Below are positions 9,761 through 22,069 of a stretch of DNA of 64,000 nt, piece after piece (positions within the stretch are counted from its first letter, which is position 1; every line of letters begins with the position of its first letter). Below the pieces are notes generated by a model, which saw nothing but the letters and a program-made list of their open reading frames with translations, did not search any database and was not told the origin of the DNA. Source of the DNA: Ceratothoa steindachneri (lineage: Eukaryota; Arthropoda; Malacostraca; Isopoda; Cymothoidae); contig OZ018329.1 of assembly GCA_963969495.1 (NCBI GenBank), positions 66,905,243 through 66,969,242 of the forward strand, given 5' to 3'. The translations under genes were made by a program, and so were the position numbers.

Positions 9761-12620
9761 GTAGTGTAGAGTGGATGTGAGAAAGAGACGGTAAACAATC
9801 CAAGTTTATATGTTTTCTAGCGCATTTTAGATGAGTCTATGGAGAGGGTAGGTTACCATGGTTTTGAAGTTGCATTGGGGCAAATTACATATTATAATAT
9901 CAATTTGTGTATATATTATATTATTGATATTTGTAGTAAATGATTTAGTTTTTTGAGAGGCCATGATGCTGATGGCTTTTTAAACAGTATCAGCATGATT
10001 TAGTTTTCGAAATAGCATTATGGTAATGCTTTTGGAAGCAGTGCGGATACTATCTTGTAGGTGCAGTTTATGGGGTGTGTGCTGACTCGGGTGACCTTTG
10101 ATAAGCCCTTGTGGCTTTTCACCCGTTGAATTATGTTGTTATCTTATTCCTTTACGCGCCATCACTCTTTTCGTTAAATCCCATTCAACCAATATTGTTG
10201 AATAAACTCTTAGTGAATCTCGGCTTAACTCAATCTATATCTAATAGTTGTGGATACACGATAGTTTCCCGCAAAACCAGCCATTCTATCCTCTTGTACC
10301 GTAATTTTTTCAATTATTTTCTGGAAAAAGTGGTCGCGAAGTGGCGGTGTTAAAATTTCCATTCTATAACCGCTATTATAGTCAAGTTTCTATAAGTTAT
10401 GGAATGAGTGCAGGCAATCTTCTTCTTATGCCAGAATAAACCCGGATTCACTGAATTAATACCAATAAAAAACATTGTTTCGGTCCTCTTTCCCACAATC
10501 ACAAATTACACCTATCAATCTCTCCATTGTATACATATTCAAAGATACATAAATATATCCAAGACGGTTTAAATCTTTCTCACTCTCGCTATGTAACTAG
10601 CAAAGGCCCATTACGTCTGGGAAAGAGGGAAGTTCTAAGGACAGATAGAGAGACAAATTACAAGTTAGAAAATTGAAAGGAGAAGTTATGGTGTTTGGAA
10701 CCCGAGTCATTTGGGGGTGGGGGTTATGTATTCTAAAGCAACATATGTTGGTGAAGCAAGTCTCTAGAATCACGAAACAGTCCTTATAAAACTGTACGGA
10801 AAAGTATAACTGATATTTCCCTCTTTTTTAAACCATTGAGAAAAAAAATGTCGTTCGTCTTTAAAACAACTCCGTTGTTTCAAGAACTTCATTCTGAGTT
10901 TCTTACTTTCTAAGATTTCCTGTGTAATTTTCATCTTGAATTATTAGTCTTATTATTAGGTTATTATTATTATCATTCCTTAAGTAATATTTTGTGAAAT
11001 GAATGTACAATCCTCTACTGGGAAGTACACGACAGATACAGAATCGATTCTAGCTTCTACCAAATATTCCCAAATTTTCTTGTAGACACTTTTAACTTAA
11101 GAAAAAAATTATAGTCTTTCGATTTCCTGAATAATATTTTGAAATCTGTTTGTGAGGTCTCACATAAAACTTAAAATTGGATTAAATTTTGTCAGTGTCA
11201 CTTTCCACTTTTATGTTAGGTCCTTTATCGTATAGCAAATCTCTTTGTCTGCCATCACTTTTTAACTTTTTAAATTCTTTCGAACAATCCGAGCACTTAG
11301 AGGTTTTAAAAGATCCACTCTAAACCATGTGAACTCTCTTCTGATCTACTTTAAGGTGCGGAACAGTTCAAGAATGTATTCCCTATTGGAGCATTCGCCT
11401 CATAGACGGTCTGAAATATTCAGGAGAGAGATTAGTTTTTGAATTATGACCACAAAGGGTCATTAGAAAGTTCGTATAAAATGAGACCTAATTAAAACAA
11501 AGCTTAGAATTTAAATTCTTCTTACAGTGAAATAAACTTTTCCATTCTTTTATGATAGGTATAAAGTGGTAAGATGTACATATTAACAAATAATCTATGT
11601 AAAAATAGAAGCAATGACGGGAGACACCGAATTCTTAGTAAAATTGTGTTGTAAGCAAAGTGAACTCAAAATTTTGCGGTTTTAATGTTCTCATAAACTC
11701 TTCATTTAAATACATTCAGAATACTCATTTATATAAAAAAGAAATGAATTAAAAGAGTATTTATTTTACTCCCCTGTATGAATATAACAAAAATATTCTT
11801 CTTACCCTTTTTCTTCGTCTCTAATTTTTATTCACTATTTCAACAGCAGTGCGTTATTATCCATTAAATGAGGTTTTTTTAGGAGCCCAATCTTATTTTC
11901 TCAGATTTTTCCACGAACTCAAAAATTGAATAAGTAAAGGCTATTTTCAAGTGACGCACGTGTCACAAGTAAAATGGAATAATCTTGTTTTGCTAAAATA
12001 TCCCATTCTACTCGGCGAAAAAACGTGCATTGTTTTCGATTCTTCTTATCTATGCTTTAATGGAGTAAATTTCAGTATTTTAAACCTTGCCTGATTGAAA
12101 TTGAAAAGTTGTAATAGAAACCAATTCCTATTAATGAAGAAGAATATGGTACATAAAGGGGGCAAGGTAGCCAGCTATACCAGGAGCGAAGGCCATAAGA
12201 GACGAGTATATAGCACCATTTCCTTAATTTAAAATCGACATACTTAACTATTTATCCTCTTCAAAATTTTTATCCCAGAATGAAGAGAAACTATTTTTCT
12301 AAGAAGAAAAGAGATTAATCTAGAAAGCAATTATTTACTTACAAGGAAAGAAGTGAATGAGAGGATGGACCCAAAATTTGGAGAATAATTCGTATATTTA
12401 GGTCAATTTCACAAAGGAATAAAAATGTTTTCCTGATTGGAATTGAAAAAAAAATTTCTCTCCCTAATATGAAACTTCTGAAGCATCAACGCGTCATCCT
12501 AAAAGAAGACATTTAAGGAAATCTCAAATCAATCACGCTCACTTCCACTCCGCCTCTCCATTCGAAAAGAAAAATAATCAATGGCGAAAAATTTATGTGC
12601 AAGTTTTCTTGGTTAACTTG
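9761..12620. other. Long AT-rich spacer without recognisable genes
   Basis: Nothing coding is supported across this 2.8 kb. Small hairpins lie just after the CR1-like remnant: GCCAT/ATGGC at 9960-9976, GCTGAT/ATCAGC at 9968-9994 and AGCATT/AATGCT at 10014-10030; they may be its 3' UTR. An 80-codon frame at 10111-10353 has no family signature. Confidence 0.5.
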
Positions 12621-12623
12621 ATC

Positions 12624-15600
12624 GAAAAGATAGAATGGTTAGCAGAGCTATTGTGGTTAATGTCAAGATGGAATCGTGGGCAGAGCAACCGTACTTAATG
12701 AAATAATAGAATGGTTGGCAGGGCTACCATTCTTAATAAAAAAATAAAATGGTTTTCAGAGCTACGGTGGTTAATGTAAAAATGGAATCGCGAGCAGAGC
12801 AACAGTACTTGATGAAAAAAAGAATTTTGTGCAGAGCTACAATTCTTAATGAAAAAATAGAATGGTTTGCAGAGCTACCATTCTTAATGAAAAAAAGAAT
12901 GGTTTTCAGAGCTACGATGGTTAATGTGAAAATGGAATCGTGGGCAGAGCAACCGTACTTGATGAAAAAATAGAATTGTAGGCAGAGCTACCATTCTTAA
13001 TCAAAAAATAGAATGATTTCAAGAGTTACTGTGGTTAATATAAAAATAAAGTCGTAGGCAGAGCAACCGTACTTGAGGAAAAAATAGAATGGTGAGCAGA
13101 GCTACTGTGGTTAACGTAGAAGTGGAATCGTGCGCAGAAAAACCGTACTTGATGAAAAAATAAAATAGTAGGCAGAGCTATCATGCTTAATTAAAAAAAT
13201 AGAATGGTTTTCAGAGCTACTGTGGTTAATGTAGAAATGAAATCGAGGGAAGAGCAACCGTAATTGATCATAAAAGAATAGAATAGTAGGCAGAGCTACC
13301 TTTCCTAATGAAAAAATAGAATGGCTGGCAGAGCTACTGTGGTTAATGTAAAAAGGTAATCGTGGGCAAAGCATCCGGACTTGATGAGAAAATAGAATGG
13401 TGGGCAGAGATACCATTCTTAATGAAAAAATTGAATGGTTTTCAGAGCTACTGTGGTAAATGTAAAAATGGAATCGTGAGCAGAGCAACGTAATTGATGA
13501 AAAAATAGAATGGTTGGCAGAGCTACTGTGATTATCGTAAAATTGGACTCCTGGACAGAGCAACCGTACTTGATGAAAAAATAGAATAGTTGGCAGAGCT
13601 ACCATTCTTAATAAAAAATAGAACCGTTTTCAGAGCTACTGTGGTTAATGTCAAAATGGAATCGTGGGCAGAGCATCCGTACTTGGCAAAAAAATAGAAT
13701 GGTAGGCAGAGCTACCGTTTTTAATGAAAATAGAATGGTTTTCAGAGCTAGTGTACTCGAGGAAAAAATAGAATGGTGCCCAGAGCTACCATTCTTACTA
13801 AAAATAGAATGGTTTTCAGAGCTACTGTCGTTAATATAGGAATGGAATCGTGGGCAGAGCAACCGTACTTGATGAAAAAATAGAATGTTCGGCGGAGCTA
13901 CATTTTTTAATGAATAAACAGAATGGTTTTCAGAGCTACTGTACTTGATGAAAAAATAGAATGGTGCACAGGGCTACCATTCTTATGGAAAAAATAGAAT
14001 GGTTTTAAGAGCTACTGTGGTTAATGTAAAAATGGAATCGTGGGACGAGCAACCGTACGTGGTGAAAAAATAGAATTTTTGGCGGAGCTAGCTTTCTCAA
14101 TGAAAAAATAGAATGGTTTTCAGAGTTACTGTGGTTAATGTAAAAATTCCCTGTGGCAAGAGCAACCGTAATTAATGAGAAAATAGAATGGTGGGCAGAG
14201 CTACCATTCTTAATGAAAAAATAGAATGGTTTTCAGAGCTACCATTCTTAATGAAAAACTAGGACCGTTTTCAGAGCTACTGTGGTTAATGTAAAAATGT
14301 AATCGAGGGCAGATCAACCGTACAAGATGAAAAAATAGAATGTTTGGTGGAGCTACCTTTCTTAATGAAAAAATAGAATGGTTTTCAGAGTTACTGTGGT
14401 TAATGTAAAAATGCAATCGTGGGAAGAGCAACCGTAATTGATGAAAAAATAGAATGGTTTTCAGAGCTACTGTAGTTAATGTCAAAATGGAATCGTGGGC
14501 AGAGCAACCGTCCTTGATGAAAAAATAAAATGGTTGGCAGAGCTAGCATTCTTAATGAAAAAATAAAATGGTTTTCAGAGCTACTGTGGTTAATTTTAAA
14601 ATGGAATCGTAGGCAGAGCAACCGTTCTTGATGAAAAAATAGAATGCGGGGCAGAGCAGCCATTCTCAATAAAAAAATAATGGTTTTCAGAGCTACTGTG
14701 GTTAATGTAAAAATGGAATCGCGGGGAGAGCAACCGTACTTGATGAAAAAATAGAATGGTTGGCAGAGCTACCATTCTTAATAAAAAAATAGAATAGTTG
14801 GCAGAGCTACCATTCTTAATAAAAAATAGAACCGTTTTCAGAGCTACTGTGGTTAATGTCAAAATGGAATCGTGGGCAGAGCAACCGTACTTGATGAAAA
14901 AATAGTGGTTGGCAGAGCTACTGTGGTTAAAGTAAAATTGGAATCGTGGGCAGAGCAACCGTACTTGATGAAAAAATAGAATAGTGGGCAGAACCAACTT
15001 GCTTAATGAAAAAATAGAATGGTTTTCAGAGCTACTGTGGTTAATGGAAAAATGGAATCGTGGGCAGAGCAACCTTACTTGATGATCAAAGAATAGAATA
15101 TTGGGCCGAGCTACCTTGCTTAATGAAAAAATAGAATGGTTGGCAGAGCTACTGTAGTTAATGTAAAAATGGAATCGTGGGCAGAGCATCCGTACTTGGT
15201 GAAAAAATAGAATGGTGGGCAGAGCTACTATTCGTAATAAAAAAAATGGTTTTCAGAGCTACTATACTTGATAAAAAAATAGAATTTTGTACAGAGCTAC
15301 CATTCTTAATAAAAATATAATTGTTTTCAGAGCTGCTGTGGTTAATTTCAAAATGGAATCGTGGATAAAGAAACTGTACTTGAGAAAAAAATAAAATGGT
15401 TGGCAGAGCTACCCTTTTTTAATGAAAATACAGAATGGTTTTCGGAGCTACTGTACTCGATGAAAAAATAGAATGGTGCGCAGAGCTACCATTCTTATTG
15501 AAAAAATAGAATGGTTTTCAGAGCTACTGTGGTTAATGTAAAAATGGATCGTGGGCAGAGCAACCGTTCTTGATGAAAAAATAGAATGCTGGGCAGAGCT

Positions 15601-16572
15601 ACCATTCCCAATGAAAAAATAGAATGGGTTTCAGAGTTCTTGTGATTAATGTAAAAATGGAATCGTGGGCCGAGCAACCGTACTTGTTTAAAAAATAGAA
15701 TGGTTGGCAGAGCTACCATGCTTAATGAAAAATAGAATGGTTTTCAGAGCTACTGTTGTTAATGTAAAAGTGTAATCGTGGGCAGAGCAACCGTACTTGA
15801 TGGAAAAATAGAATCGTGGGCAGAGCAACCATACTTGATGAAAAAAGATAATGGTTTTCTGATATACTGTGGTTAATGTAAAAATGGAATCGTGGGCAGA
15901 GCAACTATAGTTGATGAAAAAATAGAATGGTTTTCAGAGCTACCATGCTTAATGAAAAGGAAAATAAATTGGTTTGCAGAGCTACTGTCGTTAATGTAAA
16001 ATTTGATTCGTGGGCAGAGCAACCGTACTTGATGAAAAAATTTAATCGTTGACAGAGTAACCGTACTTGATAAAAAAATAGAATAGTTTTCAGAGGTACT
16101 ATGGTTAATGTAAAAGTGGAATCGTGGACAAAGCAACCGTACTTTATGGAAAAATAGAATCGTGGGCAGAGCAACCGTACTTGATGAAAGAATAGAATAG
16201 TTGGCAGAGCTACTGTGGTTAATATAAAAATGGAATCGTTGGCAGAGCAACCGTACTTGATGAAAGAATAGAATAGTGGGCAGAGCGACTTTGCTTAATG
16301 AAAAAATAGAATGGTTGGTAGAACTACTGTAGTTAATGTAAAAATAGAATCGTGGGCACAGCAACAGTGCTTGATGAAAAAATAGAATGGTTGGCAGAGC
16401 TACTGTGCTTAATGTAAAAATGGAATCATGGGTAGAGCATCCGTGCTTGATAAAAAAATAGAATAGTGGTCATAGCTACCGTGGTTAATGAAAAAATAGA
16501 ATGGTTGGCAGAGCTACTGTGGTTAATGAAAAGTTAGAATAGTTGCGAGAGCAACCGTACTTAATAAAAAAA
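12624..16572. repeat. Satellite array, 38-bp subunits in a 114-bp higher-order unit (left block)
   Basis: About 100 subunits of 38 bp follow one another. Each has the frame TAGAATGG-N3-CAGAGCTAC followed by a TTAATG and an A-run. Three subunit types alternate: one with TTTTCAGAGCTACTGTGG, one with CGTGGGCAGAGCAACCGT and one with TTGGCAGAGCTACCATTC, giving 3 x 38 = 114 bp. Because 114 is divisible by three and the units rarely contain stops on one strand, the minus strand shows long false open frames with a 38-residue period. Subunits diverge by point changes and occasional unit loss, as in an old satellite. The array resumes at 18.73 kb. Confidence 0.95.
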
Positions 16573-18730
16573 TATAATAATAATAGGTATTCGTTATGCT
16601 CCCTTTAGGTATGTATGTATACCTCTTAGAGCTCAGGTTGTGTAGCGAGTGTAGAGAAAGTTTACAGGCGAGAGGAGGTAATTCGGAAACGATGAGTCTT
16701 CAGGAGACTTTTAAAATTAACGAAGGAGGGAGAGGATCGGACTTTCGCAGGAAGGGCATTCCAGAGTCTAGGAGCACAAACTGAGAAGGAACGGTCACCC
16801 ATCGAGCAGAGCACATAACGAGGAGTGTTCAGGAGGGCAGCGAGGTTAGACCGGAGGGATGGAGGAGTTTGACAAAAGGAAAGGTCAGAAGAGAGATACG
16901 GTGGAGCCTCAAGTTTTCGAGCCTTGTCGTTGATGAGAAGAATTTTATCGTGGGTACGGAAGCGAATAGATAACCAGTGTAGCTCCTGTAACAGGGGCAT
17001 CGAAGGAGAGAACCGGAGATGGCGAAGTTTGAGCCAGCATCATAGTTTTGAACTAGTTGTAGGGGACGATTTGACGAAGAGTGGAGATTCACTAGAAAAG
17101 AATTGCAGTAGTCAAAGCGATCAAAATGGTATCGAGTACGTGAAAAGTTGCGGAGGAAACCCAGAGAAGACTTACATATACGATGGATGAGCGGTTTAAA
17201 CGAGAGTTGCTCGTCTTAAATAACACCAAGATTACTGATGGTATCAGAGAAGGCGGCATTGGTTTCCCCAAGGTTAAGGGAGGGGAAGAGAGCTTTAGAA
17301 TTTTCCACCATTGAAGTGGTACCAACAAGGAGAACTTCAGTTTTATCGTGTTTAAGTTTGAGAAAGTTGGCAGACGGCCATTCGTTTACTGAGTTCTAGG
17401 CTAAAAGGAGCTTGGAAATTGATTGGGAGTATGACACAGGGGATGAGGAAAGGTATGGAGGTGGAAGGACAGGCCCAAATCGCGAAGAAGGGAGCCAAGA
17501 GGAAGTAAGTAGATGCGAAAGAGGAGGGGACCAAGGACAGCCCTAAAGCACCCCAAAATGTATGCGCGCGGTCTCGGAGGAGAGGTTATTGAGTGCTACC
17601 GACTGAGTGCTGAAGGAGAGGTATGAGTGAAACCAATCAAGTGCAGTGCCTGAGAGACCAAGGAAATTGTAAGGACGATCAAGGAAGACAGTGTGGTTGA
17701 TGGTTTCGAAAGCAGAGGAGAAGTCTAGGAGTACTAGAATGGACGTACAACCCCTATAGGCTGCTCTACGTAAACCTTCTGAAACATTACGAAGAGCGGT
17801 TTCAGCAGAGTGCTTCGCATTGAACTCCAACTGGTACATTTCAGCGATATTGCAGTTAGAAATATTGTCATTAAGGCGAGAGAAAACCACTCTCTCGAGG
17901 ATCTTAGAGAGGAATGGAAGCTGTGAGATAGGGCCATAGCTAGATTGTTTAGAGGGGTTAAGGTGTGTTTTTTTAAGGATAAGACGAATTAAGGCCTGTT
18001 TGAAGGAAAAGAGGACCACCTCTGTGGCAAGTGAAGTGTTAAAAAGATGAAGAATCATTGGAAGGAGAGCACGGAGAATTTGGTGGAGGGGTTTTGGCGG
18101 AAAGACGTCCTTAGGGGATCCAGATTTGTTAGAGCGTGAGATCAGCGCCCTTACTTTCCCAGAGGACATCCGAGTGAGGACGTTAAGCGGCAATGGCGTA
18201 TGGTCGGGGAGAACAGGATGGGCTTGTTCAGACGACTGAAGTAGTACGGCGCGAAGCTTAATAACTTTATCAGAGAAAATTTTCTAAGAGTAGAGGGGTT
18301 GAGGGGGGAGAGGTGGGGCAAATTGGGCTAGGCGATGAAACACGACAGAGGAGAAGAAAGATAGTCCGAGGGTCATTCTTGCTCTCACACAGATGTTTGC
18401 GTGAATGAGCGTCGCGCGCTGATTTTAATTTGGAAGAATAAGTTGAAGTAGCAAGGCAATAGGGAAGTGAGAGAGAGGTCGTGTCCTGCCTACGGGCACG
18501 TGCCTTACAAAGGGCTCGTTCATGAGCACGTAAGGACCTCTTTGAAAGAAGGAGTTCCATGGTGAACCAAGGGGCGCGGTGATGGCAGTTTGAAGAAGGA
18601 GTGATAAAGGTGGCGTGCGCGTCAAGGCAGGCGAGTAATGATTGGTGCAAAGAGTTTTTGGTTTGGTCAGGTGAAACAGTAGTATCAATAGGAGGTAGGG
18701 CAGAAACAACGTCGTTACGGAGAGGAGTGG
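16573..18730 (-). mobile_element. L2-like non-LTR retrotransposon inserted in the satellite
   Basis: The block separates two parts of the same satellite, so it inserted after the array formed. It runs on the minus strand from a 5' truncation at about 18,730 to a 3' tail of TTATTATTATT near 16,573. Short-period tails are usual for L2/CR1-group elements. No target-site duplication could be defined because the target is itself repetitive. Confidence 0.85.
16662..18709 (-). pseudogene. L2-like reverse transcriptase, 5'-truncated
   Basis: Reading 18709 to 16662: the linker (HHRAPWFTMELLLSKRSLRAHERAL), then RT with LIRLILKKTHLNPSKQSSYGPISQLPFLSKILERVV, HSAETALRNVSEGL and LVLLDFSSAFETINH (18193-17543). 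The VPQGSVLGP box survives only in altered form (HFGVLQGCPWSP), a frameshift follows and the stretch that should hold YADD is deleted: the sequence passes from LSF-like residues straight to the SANFLKLKHDKTEVLLVG block (17370-17300). The C-terminus is well kept: LHWLSIRFRTHDKILL and GDRSFSVCAPRLWNALPAKVR (17000-16662). Reverse transcription activity is impossible. The closest groups by motif are L2 and related CR1-superfamily lines. Confidence 0.88.
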
Positions 18731-19132
18731 TGGGAAGAGCTACTGTGGTTAATGAAAAAATGGAATTGTGGGCAGAGCTACCACACCTAATGAAAAAATG
18801 GAATGGTGGGCAGAGCTACCTTGCTTAATGAAAAATGGAATCGTGGGCAGAGCAACCGTGCTTGATGAAAAAATAGAATGGTTCGCAGAGCTACCATGCT
18901 TAATGAAAATGTAAAATGGTTGCCAGAGCTACCGTGTTTAAGGAAAAACTAGAATGCTAGGCAGAGCAACCGTGCCTGGTGAAGAAATATAATGGTGGGC
19001 AGTACTACCGTACTTAATCAAAAAATAGAATGGTGGGCAGGGTTATTCTGGTTAATAAAAAATGTAATCGTGGGCAGAGCAACCTTACTTAATGAAAAGA
19101 TAGAATGGTGGTCAGAGCTATAGTACTTAATG
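18731..19132. repeat. Satellite array, right block
   Basis: About ten further 38-bp subunits, with the same CAGAGCTACC and TTAATGAAAAA signatures, continue the array after the L2-like insertion. The block ends at 19,132 where unrelated sequence begins (AATCCGCTAACC). Confidence 0.93.
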
Positions 19133-20423
19133 AAATCCGCTAACCTGTAGCAGTTGCGATCTGAGACCTAATACTGCTAAATAGTGAACACTGGCTAAGC
19201 CTCTCCAAGCTGAGTGACGTGAAATATTGGAATTTTAACAGGCTATTATAGTGGGTAGACGGCATTGCCACACATCGTGGACTGATAAGTCGCCTATTAC
19301 GGGTGCTTAATCGCCGTAAACAGCGGCCTCAGCCTCAACTCATCCAAGGTAACAGTCAAGCAACACTGGCTTACCTACAGCGTCCTTTACAGTCCAATTG
19401 GACCCTAATTGGACCGCTAATTGGACCCTGGCTGACTTGTAACATGGCGAGTGGTCCGATGACCACAGTTACACATATTTCGAGTTGATTGTATTTTGTT
19501 ACGAGTATTATTGAAGTTTGTTTTCTAATAAGGATGATGACACCTGATCATTTAGTTCAATAAACCTTTTGCTAGTGCAATATGGTAGGTATTTATTTTA
19601 CTTTGGCTATGTACTTTTTGCTTGTTTGTTTTTGTTGTCATAAGTTTGACTTTCCTGTTTTAGGACTATTTTGATCTCTCTAATGAGTTTTATATGTTGA
19701 AAACGCGTTTTTTTTAATTTAGTTCCTACCAATGTCTATCTTCTTTTACTTTTCTCCCTTTGGAAGAAGTAGTTCGTGATGTAAAGGTTTGCTATTTCAG
19801 CAAATTCTAATTATCTATTTCCACGTTATCTTGTCTCAATGCATTCCTGATTTTTGCCTCATAGAAGTTTTAAATTTTTTTTATCTGATTGTTCCTTTGA
19901 ATACTCAGCGAGAACCTTTTTAATTTTTATTACAAGTTTGATTAATCTATACATTATCCACTTAACCATCTTATTTATTTTGAAAAAATAGTAAAAAGTA
20001 ACTATTTTTTGTGTTATATTTCAACCACTTTTTTATACTGAAAAAGAAAAAAATATCTTTCATATTTTAAGAATTTACAAAAGTTTGCCCGAGTTGATAC
20101 GTTCGGTTTCGAAAAATAATTTGCCCAGGTTTAAACGTTCGGTTTAAAAAATGGAGTAAAGCATGTTTTCACTATAAAAATTATAAATCATTTCAAAACA
20201 ACTTGATTCTATATAAACATTACTTTCTAAGTATAATCATATTTGGACTGGTAATTTTGAAATCATGGTGTAAAACATAGGCCACTTTGGCAATTTCTGG
20301 AGTAGTATCTTGATTGAAGGCGAATTTTGTTCCTATGTTCGTTCTTTTTTCGTGAACAAACTTCAGATGGCCTCATTAGAATTGTTTTCTTTTCAGGTGC
20401 CGAAATAACATCCTGGAAGTGAC
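19133..20423. other. Spacer between satellite and Gypsy remnant
   Basis: No gene seen. A triple TAATTGGACC-like repeat lies at 19,391-19,427, and two related ACGTTCGGTTT stretches near 20,100 and 20,140. An AATAAA signal at 19,559 could belong to an LTR, but no second LTR copy was found to define one. Confidence 0.4.
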
Positions 20424-20830
20424 GTGCTAAGAGTCGAAATAGAGGTAAAAGGACCAGTGGATTACCTGATTCGAACACCATCAGGAGATCAGATTTTCCA
20501 CATCAATATGTTGAAGAAATATCACCGCCGTGCGTGTATCAACAATATTGTGGCCCTCGATGAAGAGTCCCCTTTGGAAGCGGTGTATCCTGCTGACCTG
20601 CTCAATGTCGTGCAAGTAGTATGCATTGAACAATATGGTGATTACTCTATTTCATCTTGATCCAGACCCCCGGAATCATCATCCTCCGTGCTGGATGTTT
20701 CCCCCAGGCGTGCGCCTCTTCAAACGAGTCAGCTGCAGCAGTTGCTAAATGAATTTGAAGATGTAATCTCCGAGACCCCGGTTGCTCATATCAATTAGAA
20801 CATGACATCGTCCTCACGACTCAAGAACCT
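20424..20830 (+). pseudogene. Gypsy element 1, integrase C-terminus and pre-RT linker
   Basis: The frame encodes VKGPVDYLIRTPSGDQIFHI and NMLKKYHRR, the conserved C-terminal part of Ty3/Gypsy integrases (GPF/Y-like module). The stop at 20,658 is followed in the same frame by a linker with LQQLLNEFEDVISETP, which normally leads into the reverse transcriptase, about 200 bp downstream. Integrase therefore stands before RT, the reverse of ordinary Gypsy order. No catalytic DDE core is visible upstream, so this copy is 5'-truncated. Confidence 0.78.
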
Positions 20831-20884
20831 GTTTGATCGAAGCCCTATCCTCTTCCCATCCACATTAGGTAAGCATTTAACGAA

Positions 20885-21500
20885 GAAGTGGACTATCTTT
20901 TTGCCTTAAATATCATCGAGCCCTTGAAGTCAGATTACTGCTCCCCGATAGTCATGGTTCGCAAGCCCGACCAAACCTTCCGCATGTGCGTCGATTTTCG
21001 GAAATTAAATTCAGTCACGGTGTTTGATGCAGAGCCTATCCCCCTTATAGACGAAAATCTCCCCCTTTTTGAGGAAGCTAAATTGAGTTCTGAGTTCAAC
21101 CTCTGCAAACCCTATTCCCACCTACAAGGGTTTATGCAGTTTAAAAGACTCCCTTTTTGGTTAGTTACTGCATGTAGCAACTATAATAGGATGCTGCGAA
21201 GAATTGTGGATGACTTTCCACACATCTCCTTCTACTTCGACAACCTTTATGTTGCTACCTCTACGTGGGACTAACACTTGATAGCTCTCCACGCCCTACT
21301 TATTAGGCTTCGTGAGCACGGACTTAGCCTTGGCCCTAGTAAGTGCCACTTTGCGTAGGATACTATTAAGTATCTGTGCTTCAATGTTGGTAAAAATCTT
21401 ATGAGCCCCCAGGACGAAAAGGTCATGGCCATTGTCTGTCGAGATGGCCCTTCCCCGCATAAAGAAACAGCTGAGCTCATTAATGGGATCGGCTTCCTTT
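20885..21500 (+). pseudogene. Gypsy element 1, reverse transcriptase
   Basis: Typical Ty3/Gypsy RT blocks follow in order: NIIEPLKSDYCSPIVMVRKP, TFRMCVDFRKLNSVT, then a short deletion joining HLQGFMQFKRLPFWLVTAC, and ISFYFDNLYVATSTWD at about 21,220-21,270. The catalytic Y-x-D-D is Y-F-D-N, so the second Asp is lost. A stop follows at 21,272, then readable sequence HLIALHALLIRLREHGLSLG with another stop near 21,358. RNase H continues after a frameshift at 21.6 kb. Dead by active-site change, deletion and stops. Confidence 0.9.
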
Positions 21501-21639
21501 TACCTTAGATTTATCCCTAACTTCGTGGCTATTTTCGCCCCTTTAAGTGCCCTCCTTCAGAATAGATTCCCTTCCGTGGAATCCCAAGGCAATTGACAGG
21601 GTTCCAGCAGCTCAAGCACAAGCTAGCGTCCCCCCCCCC

Positions 21640-22069
21640 CCCCTCCCGACCTCATTTTGAAGCTCCTTAATCCTTCTAAACTCTTCGGCATCAGGACAGA
21701 TGTCAGTAACGAAGGAATTGGATGCGTGCTGTTCCAATACTCTGACGAAGGGGAATGCCACCAAGTTGCTTACACGAGCCAAATGCTTTTGCTCCGTGAA
21801 CGTAATTAATCGGTAATATAACGGGAAGCTTTAGCTATAGTATGGAGTATTATTAAATTTAGCATGTATTTAATAGGGTAAGAGTTTATTGTCGAAACTG
21901 ACCATCGCCCTTTGTCGTATCTCCGAAATACTAAGAGTCAGAACGGACGTATAATGAGATGGCTTTTGTTACTCCAACAATATCAGTTTAAAGTTTGGTA
22001 TATACGTGGTACCGAGAATTGTATAGCTGATAATCTTAGTCGCAATCCATTAGTCGACAATGCCGGCTA
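21640..22069 (+). pseudogene. Gypsy element 1, RNase H; pol ends here
   Basis: LILKLLNPSKLFGIRTDVSN, EGIGCVLFQYSDEGECHQVA, then REALAIVWSIIKFSMYLIG, FIVETDHRPLSYL and YIRGTENCIADNLSRNPLVD are readable with three stops in frame. The frame closes at 22,067-22,069 a few residues after the ADNLSR box. In ordinary Gypsy elements a zinc-binding integrase follows here; none is seen. That supports the integrase-first order inferred upstream. A 10-nt C-run at about 21,632 marks a slippage-prone spot before the domain. Confidence 0.85.

Noticed and set aside
10111..10353. 80-codon hydrophobic frame
   Set aside because: Starts in the tail of the CR1-like remnant, no recognisable motif.
13111..16364. 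Many long minus-strand open frames with repeated S-S-S-E-N-H-S-I-F and P-R-F-H-F-Y-I-N blocks
   Set aside because: They are translations of the 38/114-bp satellite; the period is exactly 38 residues and there is no independent sign of coding.
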